32,773 nt of DNA from an uncultured Hungatella sp. (GTDB taxonomy: Bacteria > Bacillota > Clostridia > Lachnospirales > Lachnospiraceae). Below, piece by piece: positions 7,259-15,299 of the stretch (the first letter of the stretch is position 1; the number at the start of each line of letters is the position of its first letter). Where the stretch lies: the NCBI GenBank assembly GCA_910579515.1, contig CAJTUV010000036.1, positions 1 through 32,773 of the forward strand, given 5' to 3'. Both the position numbers and the translations under genes were made by a program. Under the pieces are notes generated by a model. That model was not told the origin of the DNA, ran no database searches, and was given only the letters and a program-made list of their open reading frames with translations.

Positions 7259-9451
7259 TCATTGATAAATATTATCTTTCAAATCACAATTAAGAAGGCG
7301 TCTTCCCCCTAAATAATACGCCAGAGCAACAAATCCGGCAATCATCAGTGCAAAGAGAAGAATCGGTATCACAGGAGCTTCCTTCCAGAATACCACAGGT
7401 TCTAAGTAACTTACAGACGTAGCAAACTGCACAAACAAAACTGTAAGGAGAAATGTAATAAGAAGCGGCCTTCCCGCAATCACAAACGCTTCTATACAGA
7501 ACATGTGCTTCATCTGCTCTGGCGTCAGTCCAACAGACAGATATTGGGCAAATTCCTGTTTCCTCTGATAAAGAAATCCTAATGTATTGGAAAATACATT
7601 TGCAATTCCAATGATAGCAAGGAGCAGGCACAAAGCCCCCAAAATGACCACCATGCCTCTAATCATTGCATCATTGTCCAGCCTTTCCTTCAGTCTGTTT
7701 TCACTCTCTATCTGATAACCTGACTCCAAAGCCTCCACTGCTCTGTTCTCAATATCCGTCAATTCTTCCAATGTAACGCCGTTCCTGGCAAAAATTCGGA
7801 TGCAGCTGTCTGTTTCTCCTATATGGGAAGTTTTATGCAAATTTTTCCACATGGAGGCAGGAATCACATGAACCAGTCCATAATTATCATACTCTTCTCT
7901 TAATACAGGGAGCTTTTGTGCATAGGATAAAATGGGAACTTCCATCTCCTGCCCACTTTGTTCTCTGTCAGACAAAACTGTAGTTTTTATGTCCTCCTTT
8001 AAAAAAGGAATGTATTCTTTCTTCCTGAAATTGCTGTTTAAGCTATCCCAAATCTGATTGTACACAATCGCTCCGTCAAGACTTTGAGAGCTCCCAATTT
8101 GAGAGCTATATCTTAAAAAGCTGTTATCGTCCAGCACCACAACAGGAGCTTTTACCCAAAATCCCCCCTCACTGCCAGATACTTTGCTCACAGCCCCAAA
8201 GCCTCCCAGAGCAAGCAGGTTTTGACTCTGCCAATAATTCGGAACAAATATAGTCGTCATTTCCTTTTGATAGACTGTAACTTCTCTGATTCCAGAAATC
8301 TTCTGTAATTCTTCTGTCAATGCAAAATCCGTCCCTCCCCCATTTTTTATTGTAAGCATAATATCCCATGCTCCCTGGTATCGCTCAAAATAGGTCTCTC
8401 TTGTACTGATCTGGGAAAGAGTGGTAAAGCAAAGCATGGTGGAAAATCCAAGAAACGACAAAATCAGGGAAACTGTAGATATTCGCAACGATTTCTTTTG
8501 TACTCTCAGAGCATTTCCCGCAAGCTCTCCCTCAATTCCAAACAGTATGGATAAAACTGGGGAATGTTTCCGTTTTCCTGATTGTGATCCCCTCGAATTT
8601 CGAATCGCTTCCAGAGCTGTCAGCCTGCTTAACTTCCTTGCCGGAATCCATGCGGAAAAAAGCATAGTTATACCAGAAGATAACAGGGTGACTGCAAATA
8701 CCATAGGATGGTATTGAAAAACTGCCTTATGGCGTCCAGATAAATCTGCGCTCAAAAAATTGACTGCCTCTGTAAAGCACAAGCTTACCCCAATTCCAAG
8801 CAATGTCCCTAAAATGATGGGCAGAACGCTTAAATATACCGCTTCCTGCAAAAGGCAAATCCGAATCTGCCTTGGCGTGGCTCCTATGCTGGACAGAATG
8901 CCAAACTGATGAACTCTGGCATTCATTGACAGCTGGAAGGAGTTTTCAATCAGCAAAATCAGCGACACAATCATGAGAATTAATATACTTAAATAAAACG
9001 TCAGCAAAAGCGGTGTTCTCTCGGCCTTGGGGTCATGGATCAAATATCTGGATAACAATAAAGAATGATACGATACAGCTTCCTCCTCCAGTCCAAGTTG
9101 TTCTGAAATCACAGACATATCCTCATAAATGGATCTGGGATTTTCAAAATATAAGTCAAGTACTTGCCTGTCTTTTGTAGATAAGTCTTCATTTACCACC
9201 ACTTTCTCTACATTTTTAAAGCTCTGTATCATAGATAACGGATTATTCTCCATATGACAGACAATACGCCCCTGCCAGCTGCCCTCCTCTATGGTGATTT
9301 TCTCCACCTCATAGGCCCATAAATTATAGGCAATACTGCATAACAGGGACAAAAACATGGCTGCAAGAAAAGCGGCTATCATTATGGACAAACTGGAAGC
9401 ACGATTGTTTTTCAGATAACTCTTGGAATAACTCTCCCACATACGTCTCAC
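7259..9451 (-). CDS. FtsX-family ABC transporter permease (antimicrobial peptide type)
   Basis: This is a 730-residue membrane protein with two FtsX-like units. Hydrophobic segments lie near 20-44, 148-168, 203-227 and 250-270 for the first unit, and near 325-345, 600-622, 652-676 and 693-715 for the second. Large extracytoplasmic stretches fall at about 45-147 and 346-600. It carries FtsX sequence hallmarks such as the stretch near 185 (FGILSSIGATPRQIR) and its repeat near 635 (FAQYLSVGLTPEQMK). It would form a complex with the ATPase encoded just upstream, whose gene overlaps it by 4 bases. Such pairs usually export or remove peptides, lantibiotics or cell-wall antibiotics under control of a linked two-component system, which is present here. 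The ligand cannot be predicted. Confidence 0.85.
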   Translation of the reverse strand: MRRMWESYSKSYLKNNRASSLSIMIAAFLAAMFLSLLCSIAYNLWAYEVEKITIEEGSWQGRIVCHMENNPLSMIQSFKNVEKVVVNEDLSTKDRQVLDLYFENPRSIYEDMSVISEQLGLEEEAVSYHSLLLSRYLIHDPKAERTPLLLTFYLSILILMIVSLILLIENSFQLSMNARVHQFGILSSIGATPRQIRICLLQEAVYLSVLPIILGTLLGIGVSLCFTEAVNFLSADLSGRHKAVFQYHPMVFAVTLLSSGITMLFSAWIPARKLSRLTALEAIRNSRGSQSGKRKHSPVLSILFGIEGELAGNALRVQKKSLRISTVSLILSFLGFSTMLCFTTLSQISTRETYFERYQGAWDIMLTIKNGGGTDFALTEELQKISGIREVTVYQKEMTTIFVPNYWQSQNLLALGGFGAVSKVSGSEGGFWVKAPVVVLDDNSFLRYSSQIGSSQSLDGAIVYNQIWDSLNSNFRKKEYIPFLKEDIKTTVLSDREQSGQEMEVPILSYAQKLPVLREEYDNYGLVHVIPASMWKNLHKTSHIGETDSCIRIFARNGVTLEELTDIENRAVEALESGYQIESENRLKERLDNDAMIRGMVVILGALCLLLAIIGIANVFSNTLGFLYQRKQEFAQYLSVGLTPEQMKHMFCIEAFVIAGRPLLITFLLTVLFVQFATSVSYLEPVVFWKEAPVIPILLFALMIAGFVALAYYLGGRRLLNCDLKDNIYQ

Positions 9452-10128
9452 CTCCGCTTCTGATCACTGACAATTCTGCCGTCTTCTATGGTCACAATGC
9501 GGTCTGCTTCCAGAGCAATCCTCTCATCATGGGTGACAAGAAGAAGAGTCTGATTCAGATTACGGTTAGACAGTTTTAGCAGATCTAAAATTTCTTTTGT
9601 ATTTTTCTGGTCAAGATTTCCGGTGGGTTCATCTGCTAATAAAATAGCTGGTCGATATATCAGAGACCTTGCTATAGCGGCTCTCTGCTGCTGCCCGCCG
9701 GACAACTGGTTTGGTAAAGCGCTTAACTTGTCTTTGATTCCCAATGTATTAATAATCGTTTCAAAATACTCCGTATCCGGCTTCCTTCTGTCTAAAAGCA
9801 GAGGCAGCAAAATATTTTTCTCCACCGTTAATGTAGGAATCAGATTGTAAAACTGATAAACCAGCCCTACCTTTCTTCTCCTGAAAATTGCACCATCCCT
9901 TGCATTCAGTTTTCCAAGATCAACACTGTCCACAGTTACAGTTCCCTTTGTGGCCTTATCCACGCTTCCCAGAATATGCAGGAGGGTTGATTTTCCTGAC
10001 CCTGACGCGCCTGTAAGCGCAACAAATTCTCCCTTCTCAACACATAAATCAATTCCGTTTAAAGCTGTGACCCGATTCTCTCCCTTTCCATATACCTTCG
10101 TAACGCCGCTGCATTTCAATAATTCCAT
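9448..10128 (-). CDS. ABC transporter ATP-binding protein (MacB/LolD type)
   Basis: This 226-residue ATPase is the partner of the FtsX permease. It shows Walker A (ASGSGKSTL), the Q-loop YQFYNLIPTLTV, the signature LSGGQQQR, Walker B ILLADEPTGNLD and the switch histidine in VTHD. The frame is open upstream to 10434, but the ATG at 10128 (MELLKCSGVTKVYG) is the likely start: it has an AGGAGG site 5 bases before it, gives the usual length of the family, and avoids overlap with the kinase gene. The stop overlaps the permease start by 4 bases (ATGA), so the two are translationally coupled. Confidence 0.9.
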   Translation of the reverse strand: MELLKCSGVTKVYGKGENRVTALNGIDLCVEKGEFVALTGASGSGKSTLLHILGSVDKATKGTVTVDSVDLGKLNARDGAIFRRRKVGLVYQFYNLIPTLTVEKNILLPLLLDRRKPDTEYFETIINTLGIKDKLSALPNQLSGGQQQRAAIARSLIYRPAILLADEPTGNLDQKNTKEILDLLKLSNRNLNQTLLLVTHDERIALEADRIVTIEDGRIVSDQKRR

Positions 10129-10195
10129 AGTCTCCTCCTGTAAAAAATGCCTATTTACCAGCCCAAACACTATGATACCAGGAAAAAGTGACATT

Positions 10196-11377
10196 TCAGT
10201 GACAATAGAAACGAATTTCAAAGCATGCGCCGCCGTCAGAGTGGTTAAAAGCACGAAGAACCCCATTCTGCATTTCAATAATTGATTTTGCCATGGAAAG
10301 TCCGATTCCAATTCCAGAATCCGCTCCATGTTTTCCACGATAAAATCGTTCAAACAGATGAGGTAATTCTTCTTTCTCAAAGCCCTGTCCCTCATCCCAT
10401 ATCTGAATCTGCACATATAAGGGGTTTTCTTCATAATAACAATGAACTGTGGTCTTGGGCGGAGAGGCTTCCATACAGTTTTTCATCAGATTCATGACCG
10501 CTTCCATGGTCCAATCTAAATCTACGGTCACACATACGCTTCCCATCTCTGGAATATCTATGGAAACATTGGCCTCAATAACTAGTTCCTGTAAATTGTC
10601 AGAAGCCAGGGTGAGGATTGTAAATACATCTTCTGGCTTCCTCTTCAATTTCAAAGTTCCTGCATCAATGCGGGATAAAAGCAGCAATGCCTCCTCCAGC
10701 TGAGTGAGCCTGTGTATTTGCCTCTCAATCCGTTCCAGATAAACCGGGGAAGAGTGTTCCTTCATCATCTGAACAGACAGCGAAATAGCCGTAATAGGCG
10801 TCTTCAACTGATGGGCAATGTTTGATAGGTTTTCTGCAAAATTATTTTTTGCCTGCAAAGCAGCGTCTCTTGTCTGGTAGAGAGAGGCCACGGTCTTGTA
10901 GATCTCGTCCTGAAGCCTGGAATACTCATCTTCTGAGTTATCCCACAAAGATACCCATCCCCCTGTGTTTATCTTTTCCAAACATGCCGTTATCCTGTTT
11001 ATTCGGCTCTCTGTTCTTTTGCGCCAGCTCTGGAAAACACAAAGAAACAGCACGACGCAAGCACAAAAGCAAATCATGGCAATCCACAAAACTGCAGGGC
11101 GGACAATGCAAAAATCCGATAAATCATATCCCAAGGAGGTCAACAGATTTGTATCTGCAGATCTTGGCGTAAAAAATTTCTGTTCTTTCAGCATCTCTAA
11201 AATGGTCTGTTTTGAGTCAGGAAATCTCTTAAGGATTTCTTCACAGGCATTTCCAATCACTTGAAATTGAAGATGGCTGTAATAATAAATCAAAGCAAGG
11301 GCAGTCAATGCCGTTGTCATAAAACCAACCGCCAATGCAGGCAGAACAATGGAGTTACTGTCGGATTGTCTTTTCAT
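10196..11377 (-). CDS. Sensor histidine kinase
   Basis: This 393-residue kinase has a membrane segment at about 10-34, an extracytoplasmic loop of about 60 residues, a second membrane segment at about 93-115, a linker, a HisKA domain with phospho-acceptor H189 (NIAHQLKTP), and a HATPase domain with an N box (N300, MNLMKNCMEAS), G1 (DEGQGF, 328-333) and G2 (GIGIGLSMAK). The start is taken at 11377 because this ATG overlaps the response regulator stop (ATGA) and has a GGAGGAAGG site in front. The external loop means it could bind a ligand itself, unlike the loop-less kinases of classical Bce modules. It probably controls the downstream ABC pair. Confidence 0.9.
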   Translation of the reverse strand: MKRQSDSNSIVLPALAVGFMTTALTALALIYYYSHLQFQVIGNACEEILKRFPDSKQTILEMLKEQKFFTPRSADTNLLTSLGYDLSDFCIVRPAVLWIAMICFCACVVLFLCVFQSWRKRTESRINRITACLEKINTGGWVSLWDNSEDEYSRLQDEIYKTVASLYQTRDAALQAKNNFAENLSNIAHQLKTPITAISLSVQMMKEHSSPVYLERIERQIHRLTQLEEALLLLSRIDAGTLKLKRKPEDVFTILTLASDNLQELVIEANVSIDIPEMGSVCVTVDLDWTMEAVMNLMKNCMEASPPKTTVHCYYEENPLYVQIQIWDEGQGFEKEELPHLFERFYRGKHGADSGIGIGLSMAKSIIEMQNGVLRAFNHSDGGACFEIRFYCH

Positions 11378-12045
11378 CCTTCCTCCTCCATACGATATCC
11401 AAAGCTTCGAATGGTTTTCAAGCAAGATGGATCATGAAGTTTTTTTCTCAAGCGTTTTACTGTCACTGTCAGGGTGTTATCATTTACATAATTCCCATTA
11501 CTATCCCATATTAGCGAAAGCAGAGCTTCCCTTGTAACCGTTTTCCCTTTATTCATCATTAATTGCAGTAAAATCTCATATTCCGTCTGGCTGACGGCAA
11601 TTTCTTCTTTTTGCCAAAAAATCTTCATTCTACTCTTGTCTATGGAAATGGGACCACAAGAAAGATATTGATCTGACAGGTTTCCCATTCTGCGAAGAAC
11701 AGCCTGAAGCCGGGAGTATAACACCTCCAGCTCAAACGGTTTTACCACATAATCGTCTGCGCCTTCCTCGAATCCAGAAACAATATCACGAGTATCGCTT
11801 CTGGCTGTCAGAAAAATAACAGGAAGCTCCCTCCATCTAAAACGTATCCATTTTAAAAGGCTGTCTCCTCCTCCGTCCGGCATGTTCCAGTCAATCAAAA
11901 CAATGCCCGGAATGTGATGGTTCAGAGCACGTTTTCCTTCTTCCAGCGTCTGAAATACAGAGACTGTATATGATTTCTGTTCTAAATATTCTTTTACAAT
12001 CATACCAATATGGGGATCGTCTTCCATATAGTAAAGTTCTGTCAT
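11374..12045 (-). CDS. OmpR-family response regulator
   Basis: This 223-residue regulator is the first gene of a four-gene unit that continues with the kinase, ATPase and permease. The receiver has the acidic pair D9/D10, phospho-acceptor D52 (VLIDWNMPDGGG), T80 and K102. The C-terminal winged helix (about 128-220) carries the conserved VTVKRLRKKL recognition helix and a GYRMEEEG end. It presumably activates its own unit when the kinase senses a peptide or antibiotic. No clear operator was found in the 111 bases upstream, which hold mainly the terminator of the sugar locus. Confidence 0.92.
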   Translation of the reverse strand: MTELYYMEDDPHIGMIVKEYLEQKSYTVSVFQTLEEGKRALNHHIPGIVLIDWNMPDGGGDSLLKWIRFRWRELPVIFLTARSDTRDIVSGFEEGADDYVVKPFELEVLYSRLQAVLRRMGNLSDQYLSCGPISIDKSRMKIFWQKEEIAVSQTEYEILLQLMMNKGKTVTREALLSLIWDSNGNYVNDNTLTVTVKRLRKKLHDPSCLKTIRSFGYRMEEEG

Positions 12046-12090
12046 AATTCTGCCTCTCTGTCCAATACAAAAATCTTAAATTGAAAAGAG

Positions 12091-12128
12091 GCATTGCACA
12101 AAAGTTTTAAAAACCATTTATGCAACGC
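12091..12128 (-). terminator. Long hairpin ending the sugar-utilisation locus
   Basis: The arms 12117-12128 and 12091-12102 pair over 12 positions in minus-strand RNA, with two G-U wobbles, around an inner GTTTT/AAAAC stem. The downstream tail (CTCTTTTCAATTT) is moderately U-rich. It lies about 30 bases past the stop of the last permease gene and before the response regulator. The wobble pairs fit only minus-strand RNA. Confidence 0.6.
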
Positions 12129-12156
12129 CGCTCTGATTTGGGTCAAAATAAGGACC

Positions 12157-12996
12157 TTAGCCCTTCACTCCAGTAGCCGCAATACCACCAACCACATACT
12201 TTTGCAGGAAAGCAAAAATAATCATAATCGGTATGATAGAAATGATGGACGCAGCCAAAATAGACGACCAGTCGATACCATTCGTACCAATAAACGTCTT
12301 GATTGCAATCTGGATCGTATACTTCTTCTGATCAGACAATACCATCAATGGCAGAATATAGTCATTCCAGCGCCACATGAAGGAGAAAATCGTCAACGTA
12401 ATCGTAACAGAAGTTCCCAATGGAAACATGATATCCTTAAAAATCTTAAACTCACTTGCACCGTCGATTCTGGCAGACTCTGCCAGAGACAGAGGGATGG
12501 ACATATAATGCTGACGATACATGAAAATACCTGTGGTAGTGGTTACAACCGGAAGAATAACACCCCAGATATTGTTGTACAAACCCAGCGCACTGATAAC
12601 TGCGAACTGAGGAACAGTCAGGATATCGCCTGGAATCAAAGTTCCCAAAAGAAAGATGGCAAACACCTTATTGGTATAGCGAATCTCATTTCTGTAAATC
12701 GCCAAAGCATATCCACAGAAAGAGCTGATAACCAGCGTAATGATAGTACCTACCACCGCCAGGAAAAAGCTGTTCTTTACATAGACAAAGAAACCGCCAT
12801 CCACCACAGACTTATAGGAAGAAAAGTCAAATACGCTTGGAAACAGTTTTAACGGATAAGCAAACATCTCCGCTCTTGGTTTAAAGGAACTGAATAACAG
12901 CCATACAACAGGGAATATCATTAGAAACGCTGTCAGCATTCCCAACAGGGTAAAACCGATTACCTGCACCTTTCTATTTGCTGCCGCACTTTTCAT
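12157..12996 (-). CDS. Sugar ABC transporter permease, MalG/AraQ type
   Basis: This 279-residue inner-membrane protein is of the carbohydrate uptake (CUT1) permease family, with about six hydrophobic segments (for example 13-35, 75-100, 112-135, 143-160). The cytoplasmic EAA loop that contacts the ATPase is seen near 172-194 (AESARIDGASEFKIFKD). The ATG at 12996 is chosen: it lies 1 base after the stop of the previous permease and follows a GAGG site, and it gives typical length, whereas the longer frame to 13044 would overlap its neighbour by 47 bases. It is the last gene of the glycan locus. No ATPase gene is present; a shared MsmK-type ATPase probably serves it. Confidence 0.9.
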   Translation of the reverse strand: MKSAAANRKVQVIGFTLLGMLTAFLMIFPVVWLLFSSFKPRAEMFAYPLKLFPSVFDFSSYKSVVDGGFFVYVKNSFFLAVVGTIITLVISSFCGYALAIYRNEIRYTNKVFAIFLLGTLIPGDILTVPQFAVISALGLYNNIWGVILPVVTTTTGIFMYRQHYMSIPLSLAESARIDGASEFKIFKDIMFPLGTSVTITLTIFSFMWRWNDYILPLMVLSDQKKYTIQIAIKTFIGTNGIDWSSILAASIISIIPIMIIFAFLQKYVVGGIAATGVKG

Positions 12997-12997
12997 A

Positions 12998-13882
12998 TCA
13001 GACCTCACCTCCGCCATTACTGAATTTAAACTGAATACCTGCAATGATAATAAAAATAACGCCTACTACAATACCGATTGCAGATGCATAGCCATAACGC
13101 ATCTGAGTAAAGCCCTGATTGAAAATATACTGAATAATATAGGTTGTGGATGTTCCAGGGCCTCCAGTTGTAATACCTTGAACCAGCGTATACTCTTTTA
13201 ACAAGTTTACTGTGGAAAGAAGCAATACGATAAACGTAGTCGGAGCCAACAGTGGCAGAGTGATTTTAAAGAATGCGTTTACCTTGTTCGCGCCGTCCAC
13301 ACTGGCTGCTTCATACAGCTCAGGGGAAATATTATTGATGCCGCCGATAAACATAATCATGTAGAAGCCTATCGAAACCCAGTTTGAAGCCACACTTACA
13401 ACCGTGGTAGCCAGTCCTGCGTTCATTGCCCACTTCAAAGGTGTGCCGCCCATAGACTGAATGATGAAGTTCACAAGACCATATTCCTCACCAAACATCC
13501 AGTTAATTGTAATACCAGCTACCAGAGCTGATAACAATACAGGAATATAGATAAAGGTACGAACTAAAGTCTTGCCATACATATATTTGGAACATACCAG
13601 GGAAGCTACAAGAAGCGGAAGCGCTACCTTAAACGGCAGGTTCACAATCGCATAGATAAAGGTTCTTTTTAAAGTTGCATAGAAATCTCCGTCTGTAAAC
13701 AGCTTAATATAATTTTTAACCCCTACAAAGTCCATGGTCTTCCAACCATCGTAATTGGTGAATGAAAATCCGATTGCCAGAGCCAGCGGTACAAGAAAAA
13801 ATACCGTAAACAAGATTAACGCTGGCGATACAAACATCCAAAATGCCCTGGTGTGGGCAAATGCCTGATTCTTTTTGTGCAT
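12998..13882 (-). CDS. Sugar ABC transporter permease, MalF/UgpA type
   Basis: This 294-residue protein is the second half of the carbohydrate uptake channel. Hydrophobic segments are visible near 15-37, 75-98, 108-128, 158-180, 212-230 and 265-285. The EAA loop reads EAASVDGANKVNAFFKITLP (191-210), close to the family consensus. It pairs with the MalG-type permease immediately downstream and with the lipoprotein binder upstream. The start has a GGGGGAG site a few bases before it. A stable hairpin in the 59-base gap upstream probably sets its expression lower than that of the binding protein. Confidence 0.9.
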   Translation of the reverse strand: MHKKNQAFAHTRAFWMFVSPALILFTVFFLVPLALAIGFSFTNYDGWKTMDFVGVKNYIKLFTDGDFYATLKRTFIYAIVNLPFKVALPLLVASLVCSKYMYGKTLVRTFIYIPVLLSALVAGITINWMFGEEYGLVNFIIQSMGGTPLKWAMNAGLATTVVSVASNWVSIGFYMIMFIGGINNISPELYEAASVDGANKVNAFFKITLPLLAPTTFIVLLLSTVNLLKEYTLVQGITTGGPGTSTTYIIQYIFNQGFTQMRYGYASAIGIVVGVIFIIIAGIQFKFSNGGGEV

Positions 13883-13902
13883 GTTACTCCCCCTTCTTTA
13901 AC

Positions 13903-13924
13903 CTCGGGCGCAAAAGCGCCCGGG
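13903..13924 (-). promoter_or_regulatory. Intergenic hairpin between binding protein and permease genes
   Basis: CGGGCGC (13905-13911) and GCGCCCG (13916-13922) form a GC-rich stem with an AAAA loop on the plus strand (UUUU in the minus-strand RNA), extended by two more pairs, and no U-run follows. In sugar ABC operons such stems protect the 3' end of the binding-protein mRNA and reduce permease expression; that role is inferred here. Confidence 0.65.
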
Positions 13925-13941
13925 TAAGTTAAAAGCTTCCA

Positions 13942-15258
13942 TTACTGTGCAATTTCCCAGTTAGAAGACTCTGACAATTCTTTTGCAAATGCATCTAAAG
14001 CCTCTTTTGCAGTCATTTCGCCTGAAACTGCTCTCTTTAAGTAATCTCTGTACTCATTATCCTTGTAGTTTCTCCATGCAGAGCTCTCATCCACCATGAA
14101 GGTATCTGTTACGTAAGCAACCTCACCCTGGATAACGGAGTAATCTGTCTTACCTTCTTCTGTATCAGGCTCATAGATGACACTTTTTAAAGAAGACAGA
14201 CCCTTGTCAGCCTGAATATAAGTCTTAAAGTTCTCATCTGTATACATCCATTTCAGGAACTCAATACCAAGTGCGCTGTTAGCGGCATTGGCCGGAACTG
14301 CCAGAGCAGAACCACCGATAATACAGGACTGTCCTGCGCTTCCTTTAGGAGATGGCATTAAACCAAACTTAAAGGCAGAAATATCGGTCACAAAGCTTGC
14401 ATAGTTCCAAGAACCGGACAGATAGATACCCACATCGCCATTTTTAAAATAGTCTGCTGGGTTATCAGCCGTTGCACCAGACCAGATAGCCTGTGGCATA
14501 ACAGCCTGGTTAGCTGCTGCGAAAGCTTCCAGAGTCTTTACATTTGCATCACAGTTTACGTTTACTTTGAAAGCATCACCATCAGCCAAAGTCAGAGAAC
14601 CGCCGTTTGCATACATTAAGATGTCATATCTTGCTCTGGACACATCAGCCGCGAAACCATACTTCACGCCGCCCTTTTCCATCAAAGTAGCAGCATTGGC
14701 ATACAGCTCATCCCAGGTCCATGGCTTGTCAGCTGTCGGAGCCTCCAGGCCAGCTGCTTCAAAAGCATCCTTGTTGTAGTATACACAGGTAGCTGTGAAC
14801 TGCTGTGGAAGTCCGGTAATTTTATCAGAAACATAGTCTTTACCTACAATCTTTAAAGCAGACTCCTCAAACAATCCCATATCAAAAGAGTCTCTCAAAT
14901 CCACAAACTCTTCTGGATATAACTGATGCAGTCTGGTAGTAGAAATAATGTCTGGAAGGTCCTTGTTCTTTGCCATAGCTGGGAATTTTGTGAGCTGATC
15001 ATCATATGCGATAATCTGGATATCCAGCTTGTTTCCAGTCTCCTCCGCCCATTTTTCAAACATCATGGACAGCGCATCACCCTCGCCCGGCTCCTCAGAT
15101 AACAGAATCTTCAATGTCTGTCCGCCTGCTGAAGCCCCAGAATTTCCAGCTGCACCGCCTGCCTTTGTCTCAGATGTTCCACCGCCGCCACAAGCAGCTA
15201 ACGATAATGCCATTGCGCCTGCCAATACGGCGGCTGTTGCCTTGTTCCATTTCTTCAT
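13942..15258 (-). CDS. Sugar ABC transporter substrate-binding lipoprotein
   Basis: This 438-residue extracellular lipoprotein begins with a positively charged signal peptide and a lipobox ending LSLAAC, with lipid attachment expected at C23, followed by a flexible Gly/Ser/Ala-rich linker. The mature part is a family 1 (MalE/UgpB-like) solute-binding protein with the usual aromatic patches (for example DKPWTWDELYANA and SGSWNYASF). The ATG at 15258 is chosen because the signal peptide starts there (MKKWNKATAA). It should bind the oligosaccharide imported by the two permeases downstream. Given the neighbouring enzymes, a ligand with alpha-GlcNAc and/or alpha-mannose units is likely. Confidence 0.92.
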   Translation of the reverse strand: MKKWNKATAAVLAGAMALSLAACGGGGTSETKAGGAAGNSGASAGGQTLKILLSEEPGEGDALSMMFEKWAEETGNKLDIQIIAYDDQLTKFPAMAKNKDLPDIISTTRLHQLYPEEFVDLRDSFDMGLFEESALKIVGKDYVSDKITGLPQQFTATCVYYNKDAFEAAGLEAPTADKPWTWDELYANAATLMEKGGVKYGFAADVSRARYDILMYANGGSLTLADGDAFKVNVNCDANVKTLEAFAAANQAVMPQAIWSGATADNPADYFKNGDVGIYLSGSWNYASFVTDISAFKFGLMPSPKGSAGQSCIIGGSALAVPANAANSALGIEFLKWMYTDENFKTYIQADKGLSSLKSVIYEPDTEEGKTDYSVIQGEVAYVTDTFMVDESSAWRNYKDNEYRDYLKRAVSGEMTAKEALDAFAKELSESSNWEIAQ

Positions 15259-15299
15259 AGTTTTTCCTCTCTCTCTTCTTATTGAAATAAACATTCTGA

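Noticed and set aside
10129..10434. N-terminal extension of the ABC ATPase
   Set aside because: The extra 102 codons overlap the histidine kinase gene, show no domain, and the ATG at 10128 has a perfect ribosome site.
12094..12852. Long open frame (252 codons) on the plus strand
   Set aside because: It is antisense to the MalG-type permease, its translation is a string of N, R, Q, H and S without any domain, and it has no ribosome site. It mirrors the codon use of the real gene.
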